Below are positions 24,615-32,197 of a stretch of 64,000 nucleotides of DNA, in pieces. Below the pieces are notes generated by a model. It made no database searches. It saw only the letters and a list, made by a program, of their open reading frames with translations, and was not told the origin of the DNA. Source of the DNA: Pseudomonas subflava (GTDB taxonomy: Bacteria > Pseudomonadota > Gammaproteobacteria > Pseudomonadales > Pseudomonadaceae); the NCBI RefSeq assembly GCF_023823685.1, contig NZ_JAMXBF010000014.1:124001-188000 (forward strand), read 5' to 3'. Every line of letters starts with the position of its first letter. Position 1 is the stretch's first letter. The translations under genes and the position numbers were made by a program.

Positions 24615-24956
24615 TTACTTTTCCGGCCGCTGCGGTAGCTGGGCGGCCCAGTCCTCGGCCCACAAGGCCAGCGGCAGACAGCGTTGTACCAGCTCCACGC
24701 CCAGCGCGGAAAGCTGGTAGCCACGCTCGCCGTTCTCCAGCAACCGTGCCTCGCGCAGCTCGCCCAGGCGTGTATTGAGCACCGAGGGTGAAACCCCTTC
24801 GCAGCGTGCCTGCAGCTCGCGGAAGCTGGCCGGCGCCTGGTGCAGCTCCCAGAGCACGCGCAGGCTCCAGCGGCGGCCGAGCAGGTCGAGCAGGGCCATG
24901 ATCGGCCGGCCGCTGCTGGAGCCGCGTACCGGATCGCCGAGTTGGGGAAAGCTCAT
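24615..24956 (-). CDS. HxlR family winged-helix transcriptional regulator
   Basis: A 113-residue HxlR-type regulator. The core is IMALLDLLGRRWSLRVLWELHQAPASFRELQARCEGVSPSVLNTRLGELREARLLE (residues ~19-74), with the G-R-R-W-S/T signature near the start; the wing continues RGYQLSALG. No cysteine is placed like the redox sensor of HypR/YodB types. It diverges from the CMD-family gene, and the space between them holds an inverted repeat (24999-25019) that is the likely operator. Confidence 0.88.
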   Translation of the reverse strand: MSFPQLGDPVRGSSSGRPIMALLDLLGRRWSLRVLWELHQAPASFRELQARCEGVSPSVLNTRLGELREARLLENGERGYQLSALGVELVQRCLPLALWAEDWAAQLPQRPEK

Positions 24957-24998
24957 TCTCGCTCCTTGCTTCTTTTTTAGTAGCGGAGTAGCGTCTGC

Positions 24999-25019
24999 AT
25001 GCTACTTATTTCGTAGCAT
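24999..25019. promoter_or_regulatory. inverted repeat, probable HxlR operator
   Basis: ATGCTAC-N7-GTAGCAT with perfect 7-base arms, lying between the divergent HxlR and CMD-family genes. Further GTAGC cores occur at 24980-24992, so there may be two overlapping sites. Confidence 0.65.
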
Positions 25020-25035
25020 GACAGGAGTCCTCGTG

Positions 25036-25587
25036 ATGAACCAGCCTCGCGTACAACCGCTGAACCCGCCCTATGCCGCCGATATCCAGGCCGCGTTCGA
25101 CCGCGTCATGCCTCCGGGTATGCCGCCGCTCAAGCTGTTCCGCAGCATGGCGCACAACCCGCGCGCATTGCAGCGCATGCTCGCTGGCGGCCTGCTGGAC
25201 CGTGGCAGCATCGAGCTGCGCGAGCGCGAACTGCTGATCCTGCGGGCCACCGCGCTGTGCGGTGCGGAATACGAATGGGGCGTGCACGTGGCAGCGTTCG
25301 CCGGCAAGGCCGGTTTCAGCGCCGAGCAGATCGCCGATACCTGCAGTGGCCGTATTGATCCCAGCCTATGGAGTGAGGCCGAGCGGGCGCTGCTGGAACT
25401 GGCGGACAGCCTGCACGCCAGCGCCTCGGTCGATGAAGGGTTGTGGCGGCGCCTGGGCGTGCACTTCAGCGACGAGCAACTGATCGAGTGCCTGCTGCTG
25501 GTCGGCTTCTACCACGCGGTGTCGTTCGTGGTGAACGGCCTGCGGGTGGAACGGGAAGAGTACGCGCCGCGCTTTCCGGCGCAGTAG
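25036..25587 (+). CDS. carboxymuconolactone decarboxylase family protein
   Basis: A 183-residue all-helical CMD/AhpD-like protein. The core is LRERELLILRATALCGAEYEWGVHVAAFAGKAGFSAEQI (residues ~60-100), the E-Y-x-W-x-x-H signature of the CMD family with a single Cys instead of the CxxC of AhpD, so a peroxidase-type redox role is less likely. Regulated by the divergent HxlR protein by inference; such pairs often respond to electrophiles or quinones. The ATG at 25036 has AGGAG eight bases upstream and is preferred to 25018, which lies inside the operator. Confidence 0.86.
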   Translation: MNQPRVQPLNPPYAADIQAAFDRVMPPGMPPLKLFRSMAHNPRALQRMLAGGLLDRGSIELRERELLILRATALCGAEYEWGVHVAAFAGKAGFSAEQIADTCSGRIDPSLWSEAERALLELADSLHASASVDEGLWRRLGVHFSDEQLIECLLLVGFYHAVSFVVNGLRVEREEYAPRFPAQ

Positions 25588-25744
25588 CTTGCGTACGAAG
25601 AGCGTCTGTGCAGCACGAAAAAGTGGCGCCTTTCCTCGTCGATGCTGAAAGCCAGCAAAACAGGGCATCTCAAGGCATCATTAAGCTCAAAAAATGTGGC
25701 AAGCTGGTGATTAGGGAGCTTTTTGGGACAGAGCGCAGGTAGGT

Positions 25745-26065
25745 ATGGACGCAAAGGGTTTTGAGCTCTATCTGGCTGGCGCAACAGCTCTAATTTTGGC
25801 GGCCATCGGATTTGCCGCGCTACTTAGATTTGCTATCAGAAATGACCCTGATGCTAGCTCCGCTCTTCTACAGAAAGGTAATCCTGAGCTGGGCCTTAGC
25901 AGCACGGTAAGCACCCTGAATACCCGCTTTCTACTGCCATGTGTTTCGCTGCCTCCCCTCACTATAAGCCCCCTTGCCCTGTTCGCCTTCTGGGCCGCAC
26001 GCGTCTCCTCTTGGAGCTCCATGGCAATGCTCGCTATGGGCCTAATCTGCATCTTTTTCCGCTGA
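25745..26065 (+). CDS. hypothetical small membrane protein
   Basis: A 106-residue frame with two hydrophobic stretches (LAGATALILAAIGFAALLRFAI, residues ~9-30, and a longer one near 70-104 ending ICIFFR) linked by a polar loop with NPELGLSSTVSTLNTRFLLPC. Start ATG preceded by AGGTAGG. Base composition is visibly more AT-rich than the neighbouring genes. It is followed by a second small gene after 10 bases. No family recognised. I consider it real because of the ribosome site, length and membrane pattern, but support is modest. Confidence 0.55.
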   Translation: MDAKGFELYLAGATALILAAIGFAALLRFAIRNDPDASSALLQKGNPELGLSSTVSTLNTRFLLPCVSLPPLTISPLALFAFWAARVSSWSSMAMLAMGLICIFFR

Positions 26066-26075
26066 GAGGGCCCAA

Positions 26076-26297
26076 ATGTCGCGCACGAGTCGTCAGCCAT
26101 ACAGAATCAGAACTTGGCTTCGCGGATACCTACCATGGGTTCTGATCGACCTGGGGTTCGCGGCCAAGGGTGAAGACTGCGAAAAAGCTGGTGGTGAACA
26201 TGAGTGGTACAACAAAGATGGCAAACAAAGTGCCTGCTATCACTGCCAGATCGTCCGCTCTGGGCAGTTGTGGAAGCGGGCCACAGAGCCGCTGTAG
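26076..26297 (+). CDS. hypothetical small protein with a CxxC motif
   Basis: A 73-residue product with a basic N-terminus (MSRTSRQPYRIRTWLRGYLPW) and a C-terminal half containing GEHEWYNKDGKQSACYHCQIVRSGQLW in shortened form: one Cys at ~34, His-Glu-Trp at ~40 and Cys-Tyr-His-Cys at ~54-57. The spacing suggests a small zinc-binding fold, which is inference. GAGAGG lies 6 bases before the ATG. It is probably co-transcribed with the membrane-protein gene just upstream. Not assigned to a family. Confidence 0.6.
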   Translation: MSRTSRQPYRIRTWLRGYLPWVLIDLGFAAKGEDCEKAGGEHEWYNKDGKQSACYHCQIVRSGQLWKRATEPL

Positions 26298-26442
26298 AGC
26301 TAGGCCTTATGAAAAATCAGCACTTCTGCTCCCAAAGCCTCAAAGACTATTAACCTAGCTCTCCAGCCAGATCGCAGTCCAATAAACAGTGGCAGAATGT
26401 AGAAATCTGCCCAATCTGGGAAAGTCCGGCAAGGAGCTCTGG

Positions 26443-26807
26443 ATGCCCGTCGAACAGCTTGGTCCTACAACCCTATCTGTAAGCCCGCTCTACTGGGACG
26501 GCAAAGGTCTTGGCGATCCTATTGCCGACCAGATGTGGACTCAGTTTCCTCATGCACTCCAGCAGATTGCGTTGGCCGAGCTTGCTGCTGGAAATGTACC
26601 CCGCTACATCCTTCGCAATGACGACAGGGGTTCGTGGTACTCACCTTTGCATCATCCCCAAATACCCCAGCCCCTTTAGATAGAATGATCCTAGTGCATA
26701 CAAGGTTTGCGCCAGGCAACTACTGCTACGACGACACCCTCTGCACGTTCGAATGCATCCAGCCTAGTGGTTTTTTGGCTTTCGATGACCCTGACTGGGT
26801 AGAGTGA
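26443..26807 (+). pseudogene. frameshifted hypothetical gene
   Basis: The frame from the ATG at 26443 (AAGGAG six bases upstream) encodes MPVEQLGPTTLSVSPLYWDG and continues to about residue 63 (YILRNDDRG). In that frame it then reads an unlikely tail to a stop at 26679. A one-base shift at about 26627-26633 (AGGGGTTC) opens a second frame that reads VVLTFASSPNTPAPLDRMIL and onward for 57 codons to a TGA at 26805, with a protein-like composition (CYDDTLCTFECIQPSGFLAF). The intact product would be ~121 residues. It may be a true pseudogene, a sequencing error in the G run, or a programmed shift. Family not recognised. Confidence 0.55.
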
Positions 26808-26834
26808 CTTCAAGATTGGTGTCAAGGACGACCA

Positions 26835-27224
26835 ATGGCTCCCTATCCCCCGCAGCAGCTTGTAACTGACTGGATATCCTGGGCCGAGATAGCCTCATTT
26901 CAAGGCAAATATTCGGAGCCAGAGAATCCATACATCATCGCCTTCGATGAAATGCTGTGGCTGGTGGCTAACAGCCCAGATGCCGCTTGGAGTGCCATTC
27001 TCGACATCCTGCAGCTTGATCCACCAGCTCAGGTGCAAGCGCTGTTGGCGGCCGGCCCTATTGAGGATTTGTTGTTCCTTCATGGGGCCGAGTTCATCGA
27101 GCGTATAGAGCGGGAGGCCAGAGCCAATTCGAAGTTTTCCCTTTTACTAGAAGGTGTCTCCCAACTCGAAACCGCTCCTGACGTCTGGGAGCGATTTGTG
27201 AAGTTGAGGGGAGGCGGTGCGTAG
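26835..27224 (+). CDS. DUF6869-like hypothetical protein
   Basis: A 129-residue acidic, mostly helical protein. The middle has W.A.ILDILQLDPPAQVQALLAAGPIEDLLFLHGAEFIERIEREA, the pattern of the DUF6869 family (AAGP-LEDLL..HG..FI-RIE-EA); I assign this from memory of the pattern. These proteins have no known function; some lie next to toxin genes, so an immunity-like role is possible but unproven. An AAGGA lies 8 bases before the ATG. It follows the frameshifted gene by 27 bases and is the last of four AT-richer orphans. Confidence 0.65.
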   Translation: MAPYPPQQLVTDWISWAEIASFQGKYSEPENPYIIAFDEMLWLVANSPDAAWSAILDILQLDPPAQVQALLAAGPIEDLLFLHGAEFIERIEREARANSKFSLLLEGVSQLETAPDVWERFVKLRGGGA

Positions 27225-27284
27225 TTTTATGAATGCGCGAACCGCCGCTTCACAACTCGCCCAGTACGGGTGTTCCTGCGAAAC

Positions 27285-27845
27285 CTAGAACTCGTCACGG
27301 CCCTCGAGCATGGTGCGCTTGAGCAGCACGTACACCGCGCCGGCGCCACCGTGCTTGGCGATGCAGGAGGCGAAGCCCAGCACCTGCGGGTGCTGGCGCA
27401 GCCAGGTGTTGACGTGACTCTTGATCATCGGCCGCTTGCCGTCGGTGCGCACGGCCTTGCCGTGGGTCACCCGCACGCAGCGGACTTCCATGCGGGCGGC
27501 TTCGGCGAAGAATTCCCAGAGCGTCTCGCGGGCTTTCTCCACGGTCATGCCGTGCAGGTCCAGGCTGCCTTCGAAGGCCACCTGGCCGGCCTTGAGCTTG
27601 CGCATCTGGCCGTCCTGCACGCCGTCGCGGGCCCAGTAGAGTTCGTCCTCGGCGCCCACATCGATGACGAACTGGTCGGAGAGGCCATCGACCCGAACCT
27701 CATCGGTCTTCACCGTGGCGGCCTGACGCAGGGTGCTGATGCGCTGGCGGTCGGCCTTGGGCTTGCCGGTGTCGGCCCGATCGTGGCTGATCGGCTTGAC
27801 CCCGCGCACGGCGGAATGGAACAGGGAAAAATCGTCGTCTTGCAT
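27285..27845 (-). CDS. Smr/MutS2-domain protein (possible nuclease)
   Basis: A 186-residue protein with a polar N-terminal region and a C-terminal Smr domain (residues ~95-180). Smr signatures are SLDLHGMTVEKARETLWEFF (the LDLHG motif), VRVTHGKAVRTDGKRPMIKSHVNTWLRQHPQVLGFASCIAKHGGAGAVYVLLKR with the central HGKG-like turn (here THGKA) and the late GGAGAVYVLL. Related to E. coli SmrA/SmrB, of which SmrB cleaves mRNA on collided ribosomes; the residues at the turn differ a little, so activity is an inference. The start at 27845 is the first ATG with the conserved MQDDDFSLF N-terminus. Lies beside prmB and aroC as in P. aeruginosa. Confidence 0.9.
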   Translation of the reverse strand: MQDDDFSLFHSAVRGVKPISHDRADTGKPKADRQRISTLRQAATVKTDEVRVDGLSDQFVIDVGAEDELYWARDGVQDGQMRKLKAGQVAFEGSLDLHGMTVEKARETLWEFFAEAARMEVRCVRVTHGKAVRTDGKRPMIKSHVNTWLRQHPQVLGFASCIAKHGGAGAVYVLLKRTMLEGRDEF

Positions 27846-27880
27846 GAAAGGCCTCCACGGATGAGGCCAGTGTACCGGCA

Positions 27881-28210
27881 TCAGCCGCGCTTTTTCAGCA
27901 GCCCCGGCGACATGCTCAGCTCGCTGCCGTGCTGTCGGCGCATGCGCCGACGACAGCGGCGCCAGACGTTGACGCCGCCCCACAGCAGGAGCAGGCCGAA
28001 CAGCAGCAGGACGATGGCGGCACCGATACTGTCGTTGAGCGGCCCCAGGGCCGGCGGACGGCCGAGCAGGGTGGCCGCGCCCGCCATGGTGAGCATCACG
28101 CCGAACGCGGCGAACAGCGCGGCGAGTGCGGCGAGAAAACGCCAGCGCCAGAACGCCGAGCCGCGCGGTCGGAGGCGGCGTGCATCGAATCCATCGTCGG
28201 ACAACTTCAT
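27881..28210 (-). CDS. hypothetical membrane protein
   Basis: A 109-residue protein with two hydrophobic segments (FLAALAALFAAFGVMLTMAGAATLLG, ~25-50, and IGAAIVLLLFGLLLLWGGVNVW, ~62-84) and basic flanks (RRLRPRGSAFWRWR; RRCRRRMRRQHG), which would keep both ends inside the cell. Unknown function. It lies 35 bases upstream of the Smr gene in the same direction, so the two may be co-transcribed. The GGAGAACGG before the ATG is a fair ribosome site. Confidence 0.75.
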   Translation of the reverse strand: MKLSDDGFDARRLRPRGSAFWRWRFLAALAALFAAFGVMLTMAGAATLLGRPPALGPLNDSIGAAIVLLLFGLLLLWGGVNVWRRCRRRMRRQHGSELSMSPGLLKKRG

Positions 28211-28320
28211 TCCGTTCTCCTTTGGGCTACCGGCGCTATGACCGGCCCCGTCGGCAGGGGTTCCGGGTCACTGCCCGCGGAGGCGAAGCCTCTCGCGGAT
28301 AGCGGCCGCGAACGGCCTTC

Positions 28321-28914
28321 CTAGATCAGTGCGCGGGCCTGGGGCACTACCATCGCATAGTTGTCGGCGAGGGCCGCCAGGGCCATGCGGTGCAGGGCGC
28401 GGGCGGGAATCAGCTCGCCGTCATAGGGCAGGTCGCGGGTGGCGCAGGCGGCGTCGACCACGGTGCAGCGGTAGCCGTAATCCTTGGCGGCACGCACGGT
28501 GGTGCTGACGCTGGAGTGGGTCATGAAGCCGCAGATGATCAGGTCGAGATGGCCGAGCTGCTGCAGGCGCTCGTGCAGGTCGGTGCCGGCGAAGGCATTG
28601 GGCAGTCGCTTTTCGATGACCGGCTCGCCATTCAGCGGTGCCAGCCCGTCGATGAAATGCCCGCGCGGGCCCTGGGGATCGAGCAGCCCGCCGGGAATGC
28701 CGAGATGGCGCACATGCGCGACGGGCGCACCGATGTTGCGTGCGGCCAGCAGCAGGCTGCCGATTTCCTCGGTGGCGGACGCCACGTCCGGCAACTGCAG
28801 CACGCCGCTGCGGTATTCCTCCTGGGCATCGATGACCAGCAGAGTGGCCTTGCCGAGGGTGGCCGGGGCATAACCGCGTCCGAGCAGTTGGAACAGGGTT
28901 TTGGGGTCGGACAT
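28321..28914 (-). CDS. isochorismatase-like hydrolase family protein (Cys nucleophile replaced)
   Basis: A 197-residue alpha/beta protein. The first strand holds the family Asp (LLVIDAQEEYRSG, Asp ~29), KRLPNAFAGTDL carries the Lys (~105), and the third site reads ICGFMTHSSVSTTVRAAKDYGY. In cysteine hydrolases of this fold (nicotinamidase, N-carbamoylsarcosine amidase) the corresponding spot is THMCV; here a Ser stands in place of the Cys. It may therefore be an isochorismatase-like or non-Cys variant, or a protein without amidase action. Single gene; transcribed away from prmB. Confidence 0.85.
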   Translation of the reverse strand: MSDPKTLFQLLGRGYAPATLGKATLLVIDAQEEYRSGVLQLPDVASATEEIGSLLLAARNIGAPVAHVRHLGIPGGLLDPQGPRGHFIDGLAPLNGEPVIEKRLPNAFAGTDLHERLQQLGHLDLIICGFMTHSSVSTTVRAAKDYGYRCTVVDAACATRDLPYDGELIPARALHRMALAALADNYAMVVPQARALI

Positions 28915-29092
28915 GGGTGGGCTCCTGTAACGGCGATGCGTCTATTCTCTGCTCGCCAGGCGCATATGTGAACCTCTTCCGCTGCTTCGGTCGCGTGCGT
29001 GCGACCGGCCGCGGCCTGCAGCAAGCGACACACCGGGGAGCACATGCGCTTCGGCCTGCTAGAATCGCGCACCGATTTTCGAGGTATCCACC

Positions 29093-30007
29093 GTGTCCCC
29101 ATCCCGCCTGCGCACCGTGCGCGACCATATCCGCTGGGCCGTCAGCCGTTTTCACGAGGCCGGCCTGTTCTTCGGTCACGGCACCGACAACGCCTGGGAC
29201 GACGCTCGCCAGCTGGTGCTGGGCGCGCTGCACCTGCCGTTCGAGATCGCCGAAGGCTACCTGGATTGCCGCCTGGAAGAAGACGAACAGCAGCACCTGC
29301 TGGCGCTGATTCGCCGCCGCGTCGAGGAGCGCGTACCGACCGCCTACCTGCTGGGCGAGGCCTGGTTCTGTGGCTTGCCGTTCCTGGTCGACGAGCGCGT
29401 GCTGGTGCCGCGCTCGCCCATCGCCGAGCTGATCGGCCAGCGCTTCGAGCCCTGGCTGCCGACCGAGCCCATGCGCATCCTCGACCTGTGCACTGGCTCC
29501 GGCTGCATCGGCATCGCCTGCGCATATGCCTTCCCCGAGGCCGAGGTGGTGCTGGGCGACCTGTCGTTCGATGCGCTGGAAGTGGCCAATCAGAACATCG
29601 AGCGGCACGAGCTGGATGAGCGGGTCTACACCGTTCAGGGCGACGGTTTCGACGGCCTGCCGGGGCAGCGTTTCGACCTGATCGTTTCCAACCCGCCCTA
29701 CGTGGATGCCGAGGACTTTGCCGACATGCCGGCCGAGTACCATCACGAGCCGGAGCTGGGGCTGGCCTGCGGCGATGACGGCCTGGACCTGGTGCGGCGC
29801 ATGCTGGCCGAGGCGGCGGATCATCTGAGCGAGAAGGGGTTGCTGATCGTCGAGGTGGGCAACAGCCAGGTCCACGTCGAGGCGTTGTACCCGGAAGTGG
29901 ACTTCACCTGGCTGGAGTTCGAACAGGGCGGGCAGGGCGTGTTTCTGCTGGCGGCGGCGCAATGCCGCGAATACCAGAAGCTGTTCCGCTCGCGAGCCAA
30001 GGGCTGA
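29093..30007 (+). CDS. prmB: ribosomal protein uL3 glutamine methyltransferase
   Basis: Methylates a glutamine of ribosomal protein uL3 with SAM. The 304-residue product has the PrmB/PrmC layout: helical N-terminal domain, RRRVEERVPTAYLLGEAWF (the PrmB substrate-side motif), SAM motif LDLCTGSGCIGIA (~125-137) and the catalytic NPPYVDAEDF (~195-198). The start is a GTG at 29093 with GAGG upstream and a TAGAAT -10-like box at ~29061. Neighbour to aroC and the Smr gene, as in P. aeruginosa (PA1678-PA1681 region, from memory). Confidence 0.95.
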   Translation: MSPSRLRTVRDHIRWAVSRFHEAGLFFGHGTDNAWDDARQLVLGALHLPFEIAEGYLDCRLEEDEQQHLLALIRRRVEERVPTAYLLGEAWFCGLPFLVDERVLVPRSPIAELIGQRFEPWLPTEPMRILDLCTGSGCIGIACAYAFPEAEVVLGDLSFDALEVANQNIERHELDERVYTVQGDGFDGLPGQRFDLIVSNPPYVDAEDFADMPAEYHHEPELGLACGDDGLDLVRRMLAEAADHLSEKGLLIVEVGNSQVHVEALYPEVDFTWLEFEQGGQGVFLLAAAQCREYQKLFRSRAKG

Positions 30008-30063
30008 GACTCGGACGGGCTGCCCGCTGGTAGCCCCGATACAATCCGGGAGCGGAGTTTCCT

Positions 30064-30097
30064 GCATTCCCCGGATTGCATCCGGGGTACAGAATGC
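30064..30097. repeat. REP-like palindrome after prmB
   Basis: GCATT-CCCCGGAT-TGC-ATCCGGGG-(TACA)-GAATGC, a near-perfect palindrome; a partial relative (CCCCGATACAATCCGGG) lies just before it at about 30034-30050. Such clusters are typical repetitive extragenic palindromes of Pseudomonas and may also stop the prmB transcript. Confidence 0.65.
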
Positions 30098-30115
30098 GGG
30101 GCATCGAGTGGTCTT

Positions 30116-30148
30116 GGCGGGCTGCTCGCTTCGCGAGCGAGGCCGCCC
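30116..30148. repeat. second palindrome between prmB and the next gene
   Basis: GGCGG...GCTCGC-TTC-GCGAGC...CCGCC, a long stem with two internal loops, in the space between convergent genes. Confidence 0.5.
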
Positions 30149-30173
30149 TACGATGCGCCCGAATCTCCGCGGT

Positions 30174-30956
30174 TTAGCGAGTGGCGATCCAGATCAGCAG
30201 GCCGGCCTGGAACAGCGCCAGCGCCACCAGGCAGGCGATGGTGAAGCGCAGGCCGCTGTCTTCGCGCTTGAACAGGTCGATACGGCGCTCCAGCTTGGTG
30301 ATCTTCACCTGCTGCTCGTGCAGGTTCTGGTCGGCCTGCTGCAGCATGGCGCCGCAGTCGAGCAGGTCGATGACCTGCACCTTGTCTTGATTCCACTCCG
30401 GATTGAGCACGCTGACCCGGCTGGCGCTGTAGCTGGCCTTGACCTGGGCTAGGTCCTGGTAGGCCACGTCGAAGCCCTGGATGCGCAGGAAGTGATCGCG
30501 GCGCAGGCGGGCGTCTTCGCTGAGCACGTCCTTCACCGCCAGGGCGCCGCCTTCGACCGTGTAGCTGCCCCAGCGCTGGCGTGCCCAGGCGATGCCCTGG
30601 GCCAGCAGGAAGCGCCCCAGGCCGCGGTCGAGCGGCTCGATCTGCAGGCCCTGGTCGGCGCCGAAGCGGACTTCGCGGTTGCGATGGTCGACCCACACCT
30701 CCAGCACGTTCTGCTCACGGCGCAGGCGCTGACCGGGCAGGTCGACCGTCAGGCGCAGCAGGCTCTGGGCGCTGCTGTGGCGCTCGGCCCGGCCGAGCCG
30801 GACGAAACGCAGCGGGCGCAGGCCGCTGCTGCGGTCCGCCGGCAGCGGTGCCAGGCGCAGCAGCTGGAAATGTTCGGCCTGCAGCCCCTCCCAGGGATGC
30901 GGCTGCGGGGCCTGTTCGGCCTGTTCTTCGGGTTGTGGGGCGTCGGTGTCGTTCAT
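30174..30956 (-). CDS. hypothetical protein with C-terminal membrane anchor
   Basis: A 260-residue protein: acidic, Pro/Gln-rich start (MNDTDAPQPEEQAEQAPQPH), a soluble alpha/beta body (residues ~25-190), a short coiled-coil-like heptad region (MLQQADQNLHEQQVKITKLERRIDLF in shortened reading, ~203-230) and a hydrophobic end (FTIACLVALALFQAGLLIWIATR). It would be tethered to the inner membrane by its C-terminus with the body in the cytoplasm. A protein of this type sits between prmB and aroC in P. aeruginosa (PA1680, from memory). No function known. Confidence 0.78.
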   Translation of the reverse strand: MNDTDAPQPEEQAEQAPQPHPWEGLQAEHFQLLRLAPLPADRSSGLRPLRFVRLGRAERHSSAQSLLRLTVDLPGQRLRREQNVLEVWVDHRNREVRFGADQGLQIEPLDRGLGRFLLAQGIAWARQRWGSYTVEGGALAVKDVLSEDARLRRDHFLRIQGFDVAYQDLAQVKASYSASRVSVLNPEWNQDKVQVIDLLDCGAMLQQADQNLHEQQVKITKLERRIDLFKREDSGLRFTIACLVALALFQAGLLIWIATR

Positions 30957-31105
30957 TCGCGGCGTCCTTGGGCGTGCGTACAGGCATTATCGGCAGCTTT
31001 CGGCGCAACTGCAGCCTGGCGATGCGCCTTCGCAGGTGAACTGACCCGGCACCGGCGCTATACTCGCCGACCTTTGTTCGAGGCAGATTTCGCGGAGCGC
31101 CCTGC

Positions 31106-32197
31106 ATGTCCGGCAACACCTACGGCAAGCTGTTCACCGTCACCACCGCCGGCGAGAGCCATGGCCCGGCCCTGGTGGCCATCGTCGACGGTTGCCCGCC
31201 GGGCATCGAGTTGTCCCTGGAAGACCTACAGCGTGACCTTGACCGCCGCAAACCGGGCACCAGCCGCCACACCACCCAGCGCCAGGAAGACGACGAAGTC
31301 GAGATCCTCTCCGGGGTGTTCGAGGGCAAGACCACCGGTTGCCCGATCGGCCTGCTGATCCGCAATACCGACCAGAAGTCCAAGGACTACTCGGCGATCA
31401 AGGACCTGTTCCGCCCGGCCCACGCCGACTACACCTACCACCACAAATACGGCATCCGCGACTACCGTGGCGGTGGCCGCAGCTCGGCCCGCGAGACCGC
31501 CATGCGCGTCGCCGCCGGCGCCGTGGCCAAGAAGGTGCTGGCCGGCCTGGGCATCCAGGTGCGTGGCTACATGAGCCAGCTCGGCCCGATCGAGATTGCG
31601 TTCAAGACCTGGGACAGCGTCGAGCAGAACGCCTTCTTCAGCCCCGACCCGGACAAGGTGCCTGCGCTTGAGGCCTATATGGACCAGCTGCGCCGTGACC
31701 AGGATTCCGTGGGTGCCAAGATCACCGTGGTCGCCGAAGGCGTGATGCCGGGCCTGGGCGAGCCGATCTTCGACCGCCTGGACGCGGACCTGGCCCACGC
31801 GCTGATGAGCATCAACGCGGTCAAGGGCGTGGAGATCGGCGCCGGTTTCGCCTGCGTGGCCCAGCGCGGCACCGAACACCGCGACGAGCTGACGCCCGAA
31901 GGCTTCCTCAGCAACAACGCCGGCGGCATCCTCGGCGGCATTTCCAGCGGCCAGCCGATCGTCGCTCACCTGGCGCTGAAGCCGACCTCCAGCATCACCA
32001 CTCCGGGCCGCTCCATCGATGTCGACGGCAACCCGGTAGACGTGATCACCAAGGGCCGCCATGACCCCTGCGTGGGCATCCGCGCCACGCCGATCGCCGA
32101 GGCGATGATGGCCATCGTGCTGCTCGACCACCTGCTGCGCCACCGCGCACAGAACGCCGACGTGCGAGTCAGCACTCCGGTACTGCCGCAGCTGTGA
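31106..32197 (+). CDS. aroC: chorismate synthase
   Basis: Converts 5-enolpyruvylshikimate 3-phosphate to chorismate using reduced FMN; last step of the shikimate pathway. The 363-residue product has all three signatures: GESHGPALVAIVDGCPPG (near the N-terminus), GIRDYRGGGRSSARETAMRVAAGA (~115-140) and RATPIAEAM near the end. The ATG at 31106 gives the canonical MSGNTYGKLFTVTTAGESHG. A TATACT -10-like box lies at ~31060. The stop codon overlaps the GTG of the next gene. Confidence 0.97.
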   Translation: MSGNTYGKLFTVTTAGESHGPALVAIVDGCPPGIELSLEDLQRDLDRRKPGTSRHTTQRQEDDEVEILSGVFEGKTTGCPIGLLIRNTDQKSKDYSAIKDLFRPAHADYTYHHKYGIRDYRGGGRSSARETAMRVAAGAVAKKVLAGLGIQVRGYMSQLGPIEIAFKTWDSVEQNAFFSPDPDKVPALEAYMDQLRRDQDSVGAKITVVAEGVMPGLGEPIFDRLDADLAHALMSINAVKGVEIGAGFACVAQRGTEHRDELTPEGFLSNNAGGILGGISSGQPIVAHLALKPTSSITTPGRSIDVDGNPVDVITKGRHDPCVGIRATPIAEAMMAIVLLDHLLRHRAQNADVRVSTPVLPQL

